Shown: positions 49,851-58,068, numbered from the stretch's first letter. The stretch is 64,000 nucleotides of DNA from Streptomyces sp. NBC_01314 (GCF_041435215.1 NZ_CP108394.1:7812001-7876000), one strand, 5' to 3'. A program made the numbers and translations. Notes: a model not told the origin generated them from the sequence alone.

Positions 49851-50012
49851 GCCGCACCCGCCCGATCGGCGCCCTGACAGACGAACAGGCGCACGCCACC
49901 TGGAGCACGACCCCATTGACTCGCCCCGTCTTCGACCATAGCGTCCCGTTCGGCTCAACGATCACCATCCGTAATACCGAACGCCGAACGCCGAACAGCG
50001 AAGGGGCCGCCC
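49851..50012. other. Intergenic sequence outside the TnpB element
   Basis: No gene was recognised between the repeat and the right end of the TnpB element. The last 20 or so bases (49994-50013) abut the element end and are the stretch from which the guide part of its RNA would be copied. Confidence 0.5.
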
Positions 50013-50090
50013 CATTGACTTCCTCCCCCGCCTAAAGGCATGGGAGTCCAGCGGTCGCCCGCTGGGGTTCCTGCTTCATCGACGACCGCC
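50013..50090 (-). ncRNA. Predicted TnpB guide-RNA (omega/reRNA) scaffold end
   Basis: TnpB guide RNAs are made from the 3' part of tnpB and the element right end, with the guide copied from flanking DNA. Here two hairpins (50023-50046 and 50048-50065) overlap the last codons of tnpB and its stop, followed by a GGAAGTCAA-type end; the scaffold would extend farther into tnpB than the interval given. Guide bases would come from about 49994-50012. The boundary and transcript are predicted, not observed. Confidence 0.5.
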
Positions 50091-51240
50091 CCGTCCGGGA
50101 GGACTCCCGTTGAGGTCTTACACCGTCTCCACAGGCAGACACGGCCAGCCCGGCCGCGAGAATGTTCTTCGCCGCGTTCACGTCGCGGTCATGCACCGTG
50201 CCGCAGCCGCACGTCCACTCACGGACGTTCAGCGCCAGCTTCGCCCGGACCGTACCGCAGGACCCGCACAGCTTCGAGCTGGGGAACCAGCGGTCGATCA
50301 CGACCAGGTCGCGCCCGTACCAGGCACACTTGTACTCCAGCATGGAGTGCAGCTCATGCCAGGCCGCGTCCGAGATCGCACGCGCCAGCTTGTGGTTCCT
50401 GACCATGTTGCGGACACTCAGGTCCTCGATCACGACCGTTTGGTTCTCACGGACGAGACGAGTGGTCAGCTTGTGCAGATGGTCCCGGCGCCGGTCGGTG
50501 ATCCGGGCATGGACCTTGGCGACTTTCACCCGGGCCTTGGCCCGGTTCGCGGAGCCCTTGACCTTGCGGGACAGCTCCCGCTGCGCCTTCGCCAGCCGGG
50601 CCCGGTCACGGCGCTCATGCCTCGGGTTGGTGACCTTCTCCCCGGTCGACAGGGTCACCAGGGAGGTGATGCCCGCGTCGATCCCGACCGCCGTCGTGGT
50701 GGCCGGTGCCGGGGGGATCGTGTCGTCGCAGAGCAGGGACACGAACCAGCGCCCGGCCGCGTCCTGGGACACGGTCACCGCGGACGGCTGCGCCCCCTCG
50801 GGCAGCGGACGCGACCACACGATGGCGAGCGGCTCGCGCATCTTGGCGAGCGTCAGGGCACCGTCGCGGTAACGGAACGCCGAGCTGGTGTACTCCGCCG
50901 AACGGCGGGACTTCTTGCGCGACTTGAACCGCGGGTACTTCGCCCGGCCCTCGAAGAAGTGGGTGAACGCGCCCTGCAGATGCCGCAGGCACTGCTGCAA
51001 CGGCACCGACGACACCTCGCAGAGGTAGGCCAGTTCCTCGGTCTTCTTCCACGCGGTGAGCATCGCCGAGGTCGCGTTGTAGTTGACCCGCTCCCGGCGC
51101 TGGAACCACGCGATGGTCCGGGCGTCCAGGGCCAGGTTGTAGACCTTGCGCACACACCCGAACGTCCGCGACAGCTCCGCCGCCTGCGCATCGTCGGGAT
51201 AGAAGCGGTACTTGAACGACCGCTTCACGTGAGTGACCAT
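50032..51240 (-). CDS. tnpB: TnpB RNA-guided endonuclease / IS605 OrfB
   Basis: The 402-residue protein has the N-terminal KRSFKYRFYPDDAQAAELSR region, VGIDAGITSLVTLSTGEKV (RuvC-I, catalytic Asp in GIDAG), TVVIEDLSVRNMVRNHKLAR (RuvC-II, Glu in IEDL), the zinc ribbon CGSCGTVRAKLALNVREWTC with a following CGCGTVHDRDVNAAKNIL (RuvC-III Asp in DRDVNAA). All three catalytic acids and the zinc Cys residues are present, so it should be active as a guided nuclease. ATG at 51240 has no strong site. The C-terminal tail lies over the RNA scaffold. Confidence 0.92.
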   Translation of the reverse strand: MVTHVKRSFKYRFYPDDAQAAELSRTFGCVRKVYNLALDARTIAWFQRRERVNYNATSAMLTAWKKTEELAYLCEVSSVPLQQCLRHLQGAFTHFFEGRAKYPRFKSRKKSRRSAEYTSSAFRYRDGALTLAKMREPLAIVWSRPLPEGAQPSAVTVSQDAAGRWFVSLLCDDTIPPAPATTTAVGIDAGITSLVTLSTGEKVTNPRHERRDRARLAKAQRELSRKVKGSANRAKARVKVAKVHARITDRRRDHLHKLTTRLVRENQTVVIEDLSVRNMVRNHKLARAISDAAWHELHSMLEYKCAWYGRDLVVIDRWFPSSKLCGSCGTVRAKLALNVREWTCGCGTVHDRDVNAAKNILAAGLAVSACGDGVRPQRESSRTGRSSMKQEPQRATAGLPCL

Positions 51241-51358
51241 GGCTCACAAACTATCACATCAGCTTGTGACTTCCTGACGGGTCGTCGACAGCGGACGGCG
51301 AATCGCCCTGACGGCGACTCCTCTACCCCTGCCCTGCTCCGCAGAAGTCCGATTCCTC

Positions 51359-51376
51359 CCCGGCCTGAAGGCCGGG
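51359..51376. repeat. Left-end hairpin of the TnpB element
   Basis: CCCGGCC-TGAA-GGCCGGG is a perfect seven-pair stem with a four-base loop, typical of IS200/IS605 subterminal hairpins. It lies 20 bases before the arabinofuranosidase start codon. Confidence 0.75.
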
Positions 51377-51395
51377 ATTTCCTCGGAGGTTCTCG

Positions 51396-52910
51396 ATGAC
51401 CCGCACCGCCCGCTTCACCCTCGACCCCGCTTTCAAGGTCGGAGAGGTCAACCCCCGACTCTTCGGTTCCTTCGTCGAGCACCTCGGTCGCTGCGTCTAC
51501 ACCGGAATCTACGAGCCGGACCACCCCGCGGCCGACGAGGCGGGCCTGCGCACCGACGTACTGGACCTGGTGCGGGAGTTGGGCGTCACCACGATCCGCT
51601 ACCCCGGCGGCAACTTCGTCTCCGGCTACAAGTGGGAGGACTCCGTCGGCCCCGCCGAGGACCGCCCCCGCCGCCTCGACCTCGCCTGGCGCTCCACCGA
51701 GACCAACCGTTTCGGCCTCTCCGAGTACATCGCGTTCCTGAAGAAGGTCGGTCCCCAGGCCGAGCCCATGATGGCCCTCAACCTCGGCACCCGCGGAGTC
51801 GCCGAGGCCCTCGAACTCCAGGAGTACGCCAACCACCCCGCCGGTACCGCCCTCTCCGACCTCCGTGCCGCCCACGGCGACAAGGACCCCTTCGGCATCA
51901 ACCTCTGGTGCCTGGGCAACGAGATGGACGGGCCCTGGCAGACCGGCCACAAGACGGCGACCGAGTACGGCCGTGTCGCCGCCGAGACCGCCCGCGCGAT
52001 GCGCCAGATCGACCCCGGCGTCGAACTCGTCGCCTGTGGTTCCTCCAGCCAGTCCATGCCGACCTTCGCCGAATGGGAGGCGACGGTCCTGGCGGAGACG
52101 TACGACCTCGTCGACTACATCTCCCTGCACGCCTACTACCAGCCCGAGGACGGAGACGTCGACTCCTTCCTCGCCTCCGCCGTCGACATGGAGTCCTTCA
52201 TCGAGAACGTGGTCGCCACCGCCGACCACGTGGGCGCGAAGCTCAAGTCCAAGAAGAAGATCAACCTCTCCTTCGACGAGTGGAACGTCTGGTACATCTC
52301 GGAGTGGCACGCGATCGAGAACTCCGGCGCGCGGGACTGGGCGGAGGCCCCGCGCCTCCTGGAGGACAACTACAGCGTCATGGACGCCGTCGTCTTCGGC
52401 TCCCTCCTCATCGCCCTGCTCCGGCACGCCGACCGCGTCACCGTCGCCTGCCTCGCCCAGCTCGTCAACGTCATCGCCCCGATCATGACCGAGCCCGGCG
52501 GCCCGGCCTGGCGGCAGACGACGTTCTTCCCGTTCGCCCAGGCCGCGAAGTACGGACGGGGCGAGGTGCTCGACGTACGGGTGGACTCGCCGACGTACGA
52601 GACGAAGAAGTACGGCGAGGCGGATCTGCTGCACGCGACGGCGGTGCGGGCCGAGGACGGTTCGGTGACCGTGTTCGCGGTCAACCGGGGCCGCACGGAT
52701 GCGTTGCCGCTGGAAGTCGCCCTGAACGGCCTGGACTTGACCCGGATCGTCGAGCACAGCGTGCTGGCCGACGCGGACCCGGACGCGCGGAACACGCTGA
52801 CGGAGCCCGAGCGGGTCGCTCCGCGGGTCGTGGAGGGTGCGGTGCTGCAGGGTGGTGTGCTGAGCGCGGTTCTTGAGCCGCTGTCGTGGAATGTGATCCG
52901 GCTCGGCTGA
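51396..52910 (+). CDS. GH51 alpha-L-arabinofuranosidase
   Basis: The 504-residue enzyme has the GH51 catalytic residues: acid/base Glu in INLWCLGNEMDGPW (about residue 174) and nucleophile Glu in NLSFDEWNVWY (about 294). VNPRLFGSFVEHLGRCVYTG, TIRYPGGNFVSGYKWEDSVG and YISLHAYYQ are standard family segments. No signal peptide, so it acts in the cytoplasm on imported arabinooligosaccharides. ATG at 51396 follows GGAGG by six bases, and that site is next to the left end of the TnpB element, so the native promoter has probably been separated from the gene or replaced. Confidence 0.93.
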   Translation: MTRTARFTLDPAFKVGEVNPRLFGSFVEHLGRCVYTGIYEPDHPAADEAGLRTDVLDLVRELGVTTIRYPGGNFVSGYKWEDSVGPAEDRPRRLDLAWRSTETNRFGLSEYIAFLKKVGPQAEPMMALNLGTRGVAEALELQEYANHPAGTALSDLRAAHGDKDPFGINLWCLGNEMDGPWQTGHKTATEYGRVAAETARAMRQIDPGVELVACGSSSQSMPTFAEWEATVLAETYDLVDYISLHAYYQPEDGDVDSFLASAVDMESFIENVVATADHVGAKLKSKKKINLSFDEWNVWYISEWHAIENSGARDWAEAPRLLEDNYSVMDAVVFGSLLIALLRHADRVTVACLAQLVNVIAPIMTEPGGPAWRQTTFFPFAQAAKYGRGEVLDVRVDSPTYETKKYGEADLLHATAVRAEDGSVTVFAVNRGRTDALPLEVALNGLDLTRIVEHSVLADADPDARNTLTEPERVAPRVVEGAVLQGGVLSAVLEPLSWNVIRLG

Positions 52911-52997
52911 GAGCCCGGGACCCAGTCCCGCGCCCCTCGGGGGCCCGGGTCTTCCGGGATGTCCGCTGGGACGTCCGCGTGGTCGACAATGTGGGAC

Positions 52998-53456
52998 ATG
53001 AGGATCTCGGCACGGGCGGATTACGCCGTACGCGCGGTACTGGAAGTCGCCGTACGGCAGGACAGCGGTCCGGTGAAGGCGGAAGCCATCGCCACCGTGC
53101 AGGAGATCCCGCACAAGTTCCTGGAGGGCATCCTCGGGGACCTGAGGCGTGCTGGGCTGGTCACGAGTCGGCGGGGCGGCAGCGGCGGCTATCAGCTGGC
53201 CCGGGACGCCGACTCGATCACGGTCGCGGATGTGATCCGCGCCGTCGACGGCCCCATCGTGTCGGTACGGGGGGAACGGCCGACCGGCCTGACCTACACC
53301 GGCTCGGCCGAGCCGCTGCTGCCGTTGTGGATCGCGCTGCGGGCCAATGTGCGCCGCATCCTGGAGGGCGTCACGGTGGCCGACATCGCGGCCGGCACCC
53401 TCCCCGAGCCGGTGAAGAACCTGGCGGCGGAGCCTACGGCCTGGGAGAACCCGTGA
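52998..53456 (+). CDS. Rrf2-family transcriptional regulator without iron-sulfur ligands
   Basis: The 152-residue protein has the Rrf2 winged helix: MRISARADYAVRAVLEVAVR, AIATVQEIPHKFLEGILGDL and RRAGLVTSRRGGSGGYQLAR. It contains no Cys at all, so it cannot carry the [2Fe-2S] cluster of IscR/NsrR and must respond to another signal or act as a simple repressor. The ATG at 52998 starts just before the conserved MRIS; the site is weak. No target operon is evident; it is tail to tail with the kinase gene. Confidence 0.87.
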   Translation: MRISARADYAVRAVLEVAVRQDSGPVKAEAIATVQEIPHKFLEGILGDLRRAGLVTSRRGGSGGYQLARDADSITVADVIRAVDGPIVSVRGERPTGLTYTGSAEPLLPLWIALRANVRRILEGVTVADIAAGTLPEPVKNLAAEPTAWENP

Positions 53457-53460
53457 GGAT

Positions 53461-54303
53461 TCAGCCCAGTCCGCAGCGAGCGAGTGCGGCGCGAACCTGG
53501 TCGAGTCCCTCCACTCTCCAGTGGGCCCGGTCAGGCATGTGGTCGTCCCGGCGCCAGCGCCAAGCCGAGAACATGGCCCAGTTCAGGGCGCGGCACCGGT
53601 GGATCAGGTCCTGGTCAGCCCCCGGATAGTGCTTTCCCACGTCCTCGGGCGCGTGGGCGAGGTCGAATTCGATCGGCCCGCGGCAGCACGTGGCGAGGTC
53701 TACGAAAAGCAGCCCTTTCCTCGTGTTGAGGAGGTTGCCCGGATGAGGCTCGCCGTGCAACAGCTGGTCGCCGTCTCTCTCGACGCTGATCGCGGCGCTC
53801 AGTCCACCGAGTGTGCCGCTGAGGAGTTCCCGCTCGGAATCGGGCAGTTCCGGGGTCTTCTCCCGGTCGTTCACCTCTCTGAGTGCCGCGGCGACTCGGT
53901 CGGTGAAATGCGGTGCGTCCAGATCGATCCGGCGCAGGGCGGCATGATGCCGCAGGAACACGTCTGCGTAGTCGGCCGGCGCGATCTCCGATCCCACAGG
54001 TTCGTAGTAGGCCCAGAACGAGATGGCGAAGGCATCACGCACATGGACTCGGGGGTCGACGCGGGACTCCAGCTCGGCCACCGGAGCGTCGACGCCGGAG
54101 AGACGGCGAGCGACCTCTACTTCGAACTCGGAATCAGCCAGATGCCCCGCAGGCGCGACCCGAGCCAGAACATCGCAGGGGACCAGGCGCAGCGCGACGC
54201 GGTCCGAGTCGTGGATGACGACCACATCGTCGACCTGAAGACCCAGCTCCGAAGCGGTCGCCCGTCCCGCCTCAATCGCGCGGCGGAGATCCCATGGCTC
54301 CAT
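53461..54303 (-). CDS. Aminoglycoside phosphotransferase-like kinase
   Basis: The 280-residue protein has the APH/choline kinase catalytic loop DQLLHGEPHPGNLLNTRKGL (about 180-198) and LFVDLATCCRGPIEFDLAHA as the metal-binding segment. The usual catalytic Asp of HGDxxxxN is Glu here (HGEPHPGN), a variant that occurs in some family members and could still act as base. The N-terminal lobe includes VVVIHDSDRVALRLVPCDVLARV. ATG at 54303 has GGGAGGA six bases upstream. Substrate is unknown; resistance is not implied. Confidence 0.82.
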   Translation of the reverse strand: MEPWDLRRAIEAGRATASELGLQVDDVVVIHDSDRVALRLVPCDVLARVAPAGHLADSEFEVEVARRLSGVDAPVAELESRVDPRVHVRDAFAISFWAYYEPVGSEIAPADYADVFLRHHAALRRIDLDAPHFTDRVAAALREVNDREKTPELPDSERELLSGTLGGLSAAISVERDGDQLLHGEPHPGNLLNTRKGLLFVDLATCCRGPIEFDLAHAPEDVGKHYPGADQDLIHRCRALNWAMFSAWRWRRDDHMPDRAHWRVEGLDQVRAALARCGLG

Positions 54304-54495
54304 GCCGTCCTCCCTCATCGTTGAGTACTCATGGACGTCCGGGGACAACAGCGACGCCCCCGACGTCTTCGCGCCCATCATGGGACGCCCGCCCCCGAAC
54401 CCGCCGACAAGCAGCATCGCAGGGAAGGACCTGGACCGGCCTCGGATTTCCCGGCCGATCACGTGACCAGCCGGTGTCCAGGTCATCGATCTGGC
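54304..54495. other. Intergenic sequence upstream of the kinase gene
   Basis: No gene was recognised here. It should contain the kinase promoter; I see no distinct -35/-10 pair by eye. Confidence 0.4.
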
Positions 54496-54798
54496 CTGGG
54501 GCAAGGCGATCTGACGACTGTGGAGCGGGAAGGGCTGCGGCCGCTTCTGCCGGTCGGCAACGGCCGTTGCGGCCGTGGCGGGATCACGGGCAGGTGATCG
54601 ACGGGATCCCGCAGCGGATGCGGGCCTGCGTGCGGCGGCGTGACCTCCCCGACCGCTTCAGTCCGTGGAAGGCGGAAGCCCGTCCATGAACGCCACCGGC
54701 TGTGGTCCGCGGACGAAACGCGGAAGCGTCTGCTCCAACAGGTCCGGGCCGCTGACTTGGTTTCGGGACTAGTCGGGACACGCGCGACCAAGTCGTAG
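54496..54798 (+). pseudogene. Degraded IS5-family transposase N-terminus
   Basis: Pieces of an IS5-type transposase N-terminal region appear in successive frames: GDLTTVEREGLRPLLPVGNG, then WRDHGQVIDGIPQRMRACV and RRRDLPDRFSPWK, then VHERHRLWSADETRKRLLQQ, ending in TAG at 54798. The familiar full-length wording (a DLTD-x-E-W start, P-L-L-P, W-R-D-H-R-Q-V-I-D-G-I, W-R-D-L-P-E-R-F-G-P-W, Y-x-R-H-x-x-W) is recognisable but broken by at least two frameshifts, and the catalytic DDE part is absent. It is an old, inactive remnant. Confidence 0.75.
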
Positions 54799-55028
54799 TG
54801 ACACGCGAGGCTGCGGGCTCACGTCCGCTGGGCAGGGGAACGACGACCTGGCCGGGGGTTCTGTGAGGGTTAGGGCCTCCTCCAACGGAAGTGGTCCGCG
54901 CCTCCCGCCGGCTTTGGGACGGTGGGCTCGTACAAGCCGAGCGTGCCGCCCATTGCACGAAGCCGGTCCGCGCTGTGCCGGTAGGCGGAGTGAGCCGCCC
55001 AGGTCGACGAGTTGGTGACCGCTCTCAA
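54799..55028. other. Sequence between the IS remnant and the GNAT gene
   Basis: No intact gene was recognised. It may include more of the decayed insertion sequence, but I could not align further transposase segments. Confidence 0.4.
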
Positions 55029-55589
55029 TCAGCCACTCTGGCTTCGAGCCGCCCACTCATGATCAAGCATGGCGTGGACGATGGAGTCGCGCCATACTCC
55101 GCCCTTGCGAATGTGCTCGCGAATCCGGCCTTCCTCGACCATCCCGGCCCGCGCCATCGTCCTCGCGGAGGCTTCGTTGGCGGGGGAGCGAGCGCCCCAG
55201 ACCCGGTGCAGGCTCAGCTCTTCGAAGCCGAGACCGAGCAACAGCCGTACAGTCTCGACTCCGTAGCCGCGCCCCCAGGAGGCTGGGCGCAGGGCGAAGC
55301 CCATGGTCGCTCCGCCGGGTTGGTGCGGGTCCAAGGCCAAACGGCCGAAGCCGACGAGCGTGTCCATGTCGTGCTCGACCACGGCGAGCACGTACTCGGT
55401 ACGGTCCGGGGCGTTGGCCGCCTCGATGGAACGTCCCACGATCTGGCGTACCTGGTCGCGCGTGCGCGGTTCGAAGGACAGATGCTCGGTAGCCTGCTCG
55501 CTGCCGTAGATCGCGAACACGGCGTCAGCGTCGTCAGGCCGCAGCTCGCGTATGTCCAGACGCTTGCTCACACGATGGACCGGATGCAT
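55029..55589 (-). CDS. RimJ/RimL-type GNAT N-acetyltransferase
   Basis: The 186-residue protein has RLDIRELRPDDADAVFAIYG at the N-terminus, TMGFALRPASWGRGYGVETV containing the acetyl-CoA-binding R/Q-G-x-G-x-G/A type loop (WGRGYG), and VWGARSPANEASARTMARAG, the Asn-containing C-terminal motif of the RimJ/RimL group (GNAT acetyltransferase 3). Targets may be ribosomal protein N-termini or small amines. ATG at 55589 is followed by the conserved region; the ribosome site is poor. Confidence 0.85.
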   Translation of the reverse strand: MHPVHRVSKRLDIRELRPDDADAVFAIYGSEQATEHLSFEPRTRDQVRQIVGRSIEAANAPDRTEYVLAVVEHDMDTLVGFGRLALDPHQPGGATMGFALRPASWGRGYGVETVRLLLGLGFEELSLHRVWGARSPANEASARTMARAGMVEEGRIREHIRKGGVWRDSIVHAMLDHEWAARSQSG

Positions 55590-55611
55590 GCCCCGGACTC
55601 TACTGGGACCG

Positions 55612-56952
55612 TCAGCGCAGCAGGGCCGGCCTGCTCGGCGGATACAGGGCGATCTCCTCACGCAGATCGCGGGCGACGACGGCGGTACGGACGGACTCCC
55701 GGCTCAGCGCCACCTGAACTCGCTGCGCGGAGACGACAATGCCCCTGTTGCGCTGGCGGGGAGGTAGGTCGAGCACGGGACGGATGGCGGCCGCCGCCCC
55801 GTCCAGGTCGTTGGCGTGGAGTCGGGTCAGAGTGAGATTGCAGTGCGCGCCCGCCTGGTCTCCGAACGCCCAGTGCGGTGCCTCCGGGTTGCTGAAGATT
55901 TCTACGGTCTGCTCCGCCTGGTTCGCGGTACGCGCGTCGCCATGGCCGAGCAGGACGTGCGATTCCACAACGTAGTAGAGCTGCTTCTCCGGGCGGAAAG
56001 TCAGCAGGCCGCCCAGGCCGTCGATGTCGTCCGGCACAGTGCGCTCCCGCAGCCGCTCGGCACGTTCGCTCGCTGCGAGCACTGATTCCGCGTCCCCCAG
56101 CAGCGCCGCCGCCCGTGCCTCCAGACTGGCGAGCCATACGCTCGTCGTACCGCGCAGGTCGGGGTGCTCAGCGGCCCCCTTCCGCGCGTAGTGCAGGGCG
56201 TCGTCCGCGTTGCCCGACCAGTACGTGATGAGGGACTTCAACCCGTCGGTCAGCGCGATCAGCCCTTGGTGCTCGGCCTGCTGTGCGCACACGCCGGCCG
56301 CGCGGGCCTGCGTCATCGCGGTCGCCGGATCTCCCATGTCGTGACTGGCCTTGGCCATGAACCAGGACAGCAACGTGGCCATGATGTGCAGTTGCCGCAA
56401 TTGCGACGGCCTCGACCGGCCGCCTTCGATGTGGCGGAACACCTCGTCCTGAGCGGACACGAGGTCATCGAACACGTCCGTGAGCGGCATGCGCGGGTAG
56501 CGCTCGGCAATGCTGCGTACTTCATCCTGCAAGAAGCCCATGGTCTCCTCGCCCAACTGCCCTCGCTCTGCTCCCATGGCAAAATCCCGTGCACGCCGTG
56601 CTGCCATTTCAGCGCCCTTTCTCATGTCTCGCAGTTCCGCGTCCGATGTGGTGCGGTCTTCCGTACGTGACGCCTCATCAGCGGCGGCGGACAGAGTGTT
56701 TCCGGCAGGGCCCCAAAGCCGTTCGAAACTACATGCGAACAGGGCCACGAGGACACGCCTCGCATCGCGGTTCGGCTTCCGTTGGTTGTAGTACCAGGCC
56801 TCGTAAGTGCTGGCTGCCGGGGTACAGGTCGCCAGATCCGGATCCTGGTCGGTCTCCGACAGCCGCTGTGCGACCTCTCGGAAGCGAGGGAGAAACGCCC
56901 TGGGATCCTTCCATTCCCGTTGATCGACCAGATAGCGGAACAACGTGCTCAT
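55612..56952 (-). CDS. XRE/TPR-type regulator, divergent from three small genes
   Basis: The 446-residue protein has a short N-terminal region (about 1-75: STLFRYLVDQREWKDPRAFL, STYEAWYYNQRKPNRDARRV) that looks like a divergent HTH, then an all-helical region with TPR-like content (LRQLHIMATLLSWFMAKASH, DALHYARKGAAEHPDLRGT). This build is common in Streptomyces for regulators that accompany small satellite genes. A DNA-binding role is inferred. ATG at 56952; the 344-base region to the divergent gene contains a perfect 10-bp inverted repeat. Confidence 0.75.
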   Translation of the reverse strand: MSTLFRYLVDQREWKDPRAFLPRFREVAQRLSETDQDPDLATCTPAASTYEAWYYNQRKPNRDARRVLVALFACSFERLWGPAGNTLSAAADEASRTEDRTTSDAELRDMRKGAEMAARRARDFAMGAERGQLGEETMGFLQDEVRSIAERYPRMPLTDVFDDLVSAQDEVFRHIEGGRSRPSQLRQLHIMATLLSWFMAKASHDMGDPATAMTQARAAGVCAQQAEHQGLIALTDGLKSLITYWSGNADDALHYARKGAAEHPDLRGTTSVWLASLEARAAALLGDAESVLAASERAERLRERTVPDDIDGLGGLLTFRPEKQLYYVVESHVLLGHGDARTANQAEQTVEIFSNPEAPHWAFGDQAGAHCNLTLTRLHANDLDGAAAAIRPVLDLPPRQRNRGIVVSAQRVQVALSRESVRTAVVARDLREEIALYPPSRPALLR

Positions 56953-57296
56953 GGCGTCCCTCCTGCACGGCTCCGTGCTGCGTCACTGCCACACGTCGGT
57001 AGAGCGGTCGTGTCTTCAAACTGCCCTGCGCAGGCGGCGGTTATCGCAACCGCCAAAGTTCCGATGGATAAGCGATGGAATGACGCCGTCCATCGCTTCC
57101 GGCCGATGGGATTCCGGTGTCGATGCAGGGGTGGAGGCGCAAGGGGCCGACGGATCACACTCGGAGGGCTGCTACAGATCGTGCCCGAACGGACACGCGT
57201 AGGTGCGGCACAGGCCTGCCCGCATCAGGCGAGCAAAGACCCCGGCGACCGCTGACACGGTCCCGGGGCATGGCCGATCCGACTAGGAGACCGACA
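56953..57296. promoter_or_regulatory. Divergent regulatory region
   Basis: These 344 bases separate the XRE/TPR regulator from the small-gene operon and contain no recognised gene. An AT-richer part near 57040-57085 includes the inverted repeat listed separately, and the downstream operon has a GGAG ribosome site at about 57286. Promoter boxes were not clear by eye. Confidence 0.5.
57070..57098. promoter_or_regulatory. Perfect 10-bp inverted repeat, candidate operator
   Basis: AAGCGATGGA (57070-57079) and TCCATCGCTT (57089-57098) are exact complements separated by nine bases. The site is central in the divergent region, so it could serve the XRE/TPR regulator for both promoters. Confidence 0.55.
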
Positions 57297-57614
57297 ATGC
57301 ACCTTGTATCACGAGCACTTGCATGGGCGAGAGTGATGCTCATCGGCCCACCCGAATACAGCCGTGCCGCCTGCGGTACGACCCCGAGATCCACCCCGAG
57401 CGCACGAGTGCCCCGCCCCTCACCAGAGATGTGGGCTCCCTTCCTCGCGAGCGCGCGTCGTCGCAGAACTTCGCCTTCACGACCTCGCCCAGACCTGCCC
57501 GCCATCACCGCCGATGACATCAGCACCACCCTCGTGGGTGCCTACCTCCTCCTGCCCGAGGTACGCCAACGTGTCCGGGGTGCGGTTCGGTTGGCAGAGG
57601 AGGCATGCCGATGA
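57297..57614 (+). CDS. Small hypothetical protein, satellite gene 1
   Basis: The 105-residue protein starts MHLVSRALAWARVMLIGPPE and has a basic, Ser/Pro/Arg-rich middle and an acidic end (ITADDISTTLVGAYLLLPEV). I recall similar small genes next to XRE regulators in Streptomyces but know no function. ATG at 57297 has GGAG seven bases upstream. Its TGA overlaps the next ATG. Confidence 0.65.
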   Translation: MHLVSRALAWARVMLIGPPEYSRAACGTTPRSTPSARVPRPSPEMWAPFLASARRRRTSPSRPRPDLPAITADDISTTLVGAYLLLPEVRQRVRGAVRLAEEACR

Positions 57615-57811
57615 CCGCCGTACAGAACGGCTGGCCCGCTGCAACCCGCACCGAAATCCCCATGCTGCGCGCCTACCGCCTGTGGTTCGAGCACGCCCGC
57701 AGGTGCACCGACGGCTGCAAGGGCAGCCCCAAGGCCCAGGACGGGTGCGAGGACGGGCGGCAGCTGTGGGGCACGTACCGCCTCGCGCGCATCGGGAGGG
57801 CGACGTCATGA
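57611..57811 (+). CDS. Small Cys-containing protein, satellite gene 2
   Basis: The 66-residue protein has a central CTDGCKGSPKAQDGCEDGRQ block with three Cys residues and YRLWFEHARR before it, which may bind a metal. ATG at 57611 has AGGAGG seven bases upstream and shares ATGA with the previous stop; an ATG six bases earlier is too close to the site. Function is unknown. Confidence 0.7.
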   Translation: MTAVQNGWPAATRTEIPMLRAYRLWFEHARRCTDGCKGSPKAQDGCEDGRQLWGTYRLARIGRATS

Positions 57812-58068
57812 ACTGGACCATCGAGCGCCCACCCGGCCGCCCCGTACGTCGCACCGACGACAACCGCCTCGCCGTACCGCTCCGCCTGTCCCTCACCGAC
57901 GGCAACGCCACGGACACCGAACTGACTCTCACCCTCGCCGAAGCGGAGCACCTGCACGCCGCCCTGTGCCGCGCTCTCGACGGAGAGTCGCCACCTTCAG
58001 CCGCGCCTGACTGCCGACAGTCGGTCCAGACTTCACCCGGCACAGCACACACCATGGGCCGCGCGTAG
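57808..58068 (+). CDS. Small hypothetical protein, satellite gene 3
   Basis: The 86-residue protein includes RLAVPLRLSLTDGNATDTEL and TLAEAEHLHAALCRAL, a compact alpha/beta-looking segment, then a disordered tail. The start overlaps the previous stop (ATGA), so the three genes form one coupled operon. I do not recognise a family with a known role. Confidence 0.68.
   Translation: MNWTIERPPGRPVRRTDDNRLAVPLRLSLTDGNATDTELTLTLAEAEHLHAALCRALDGESPPSAAPDCRQSVQTSPGTAHTMGRA

Larger units (their letters stand above)
50013..51387 (-). mobile_element. IS200/IS605-group tnpB-only element
   Basis: The element contains one gene, tnpB, and has hairpins near both ends: at the right (tnpB 3') end 50023-50046 (CTCCC/GGGAG outer pairs, GCC/GGC inner pairs, TAAA loop) and 50048-50065 (CCAGCG/CGCTGG), and at the left end 51359-51376 (CCCGGCC-TGAA-GGCCGGG). 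There is no tnpA transposase nearby, so movement would need help in trans. The exact boundaries are estimated from hairpin positions. The left end reaches the ribosome-binding site of the arabinofuranosidase gene. Confidence 0.75.

Noticed and set aside
51396..52910. Arabinofuranosidase as part of the AftD-like glycan operon
   Set aside because: It is 10 kb away, on the other strand, cytosolic and next to a mobile element; no direct link is visible.
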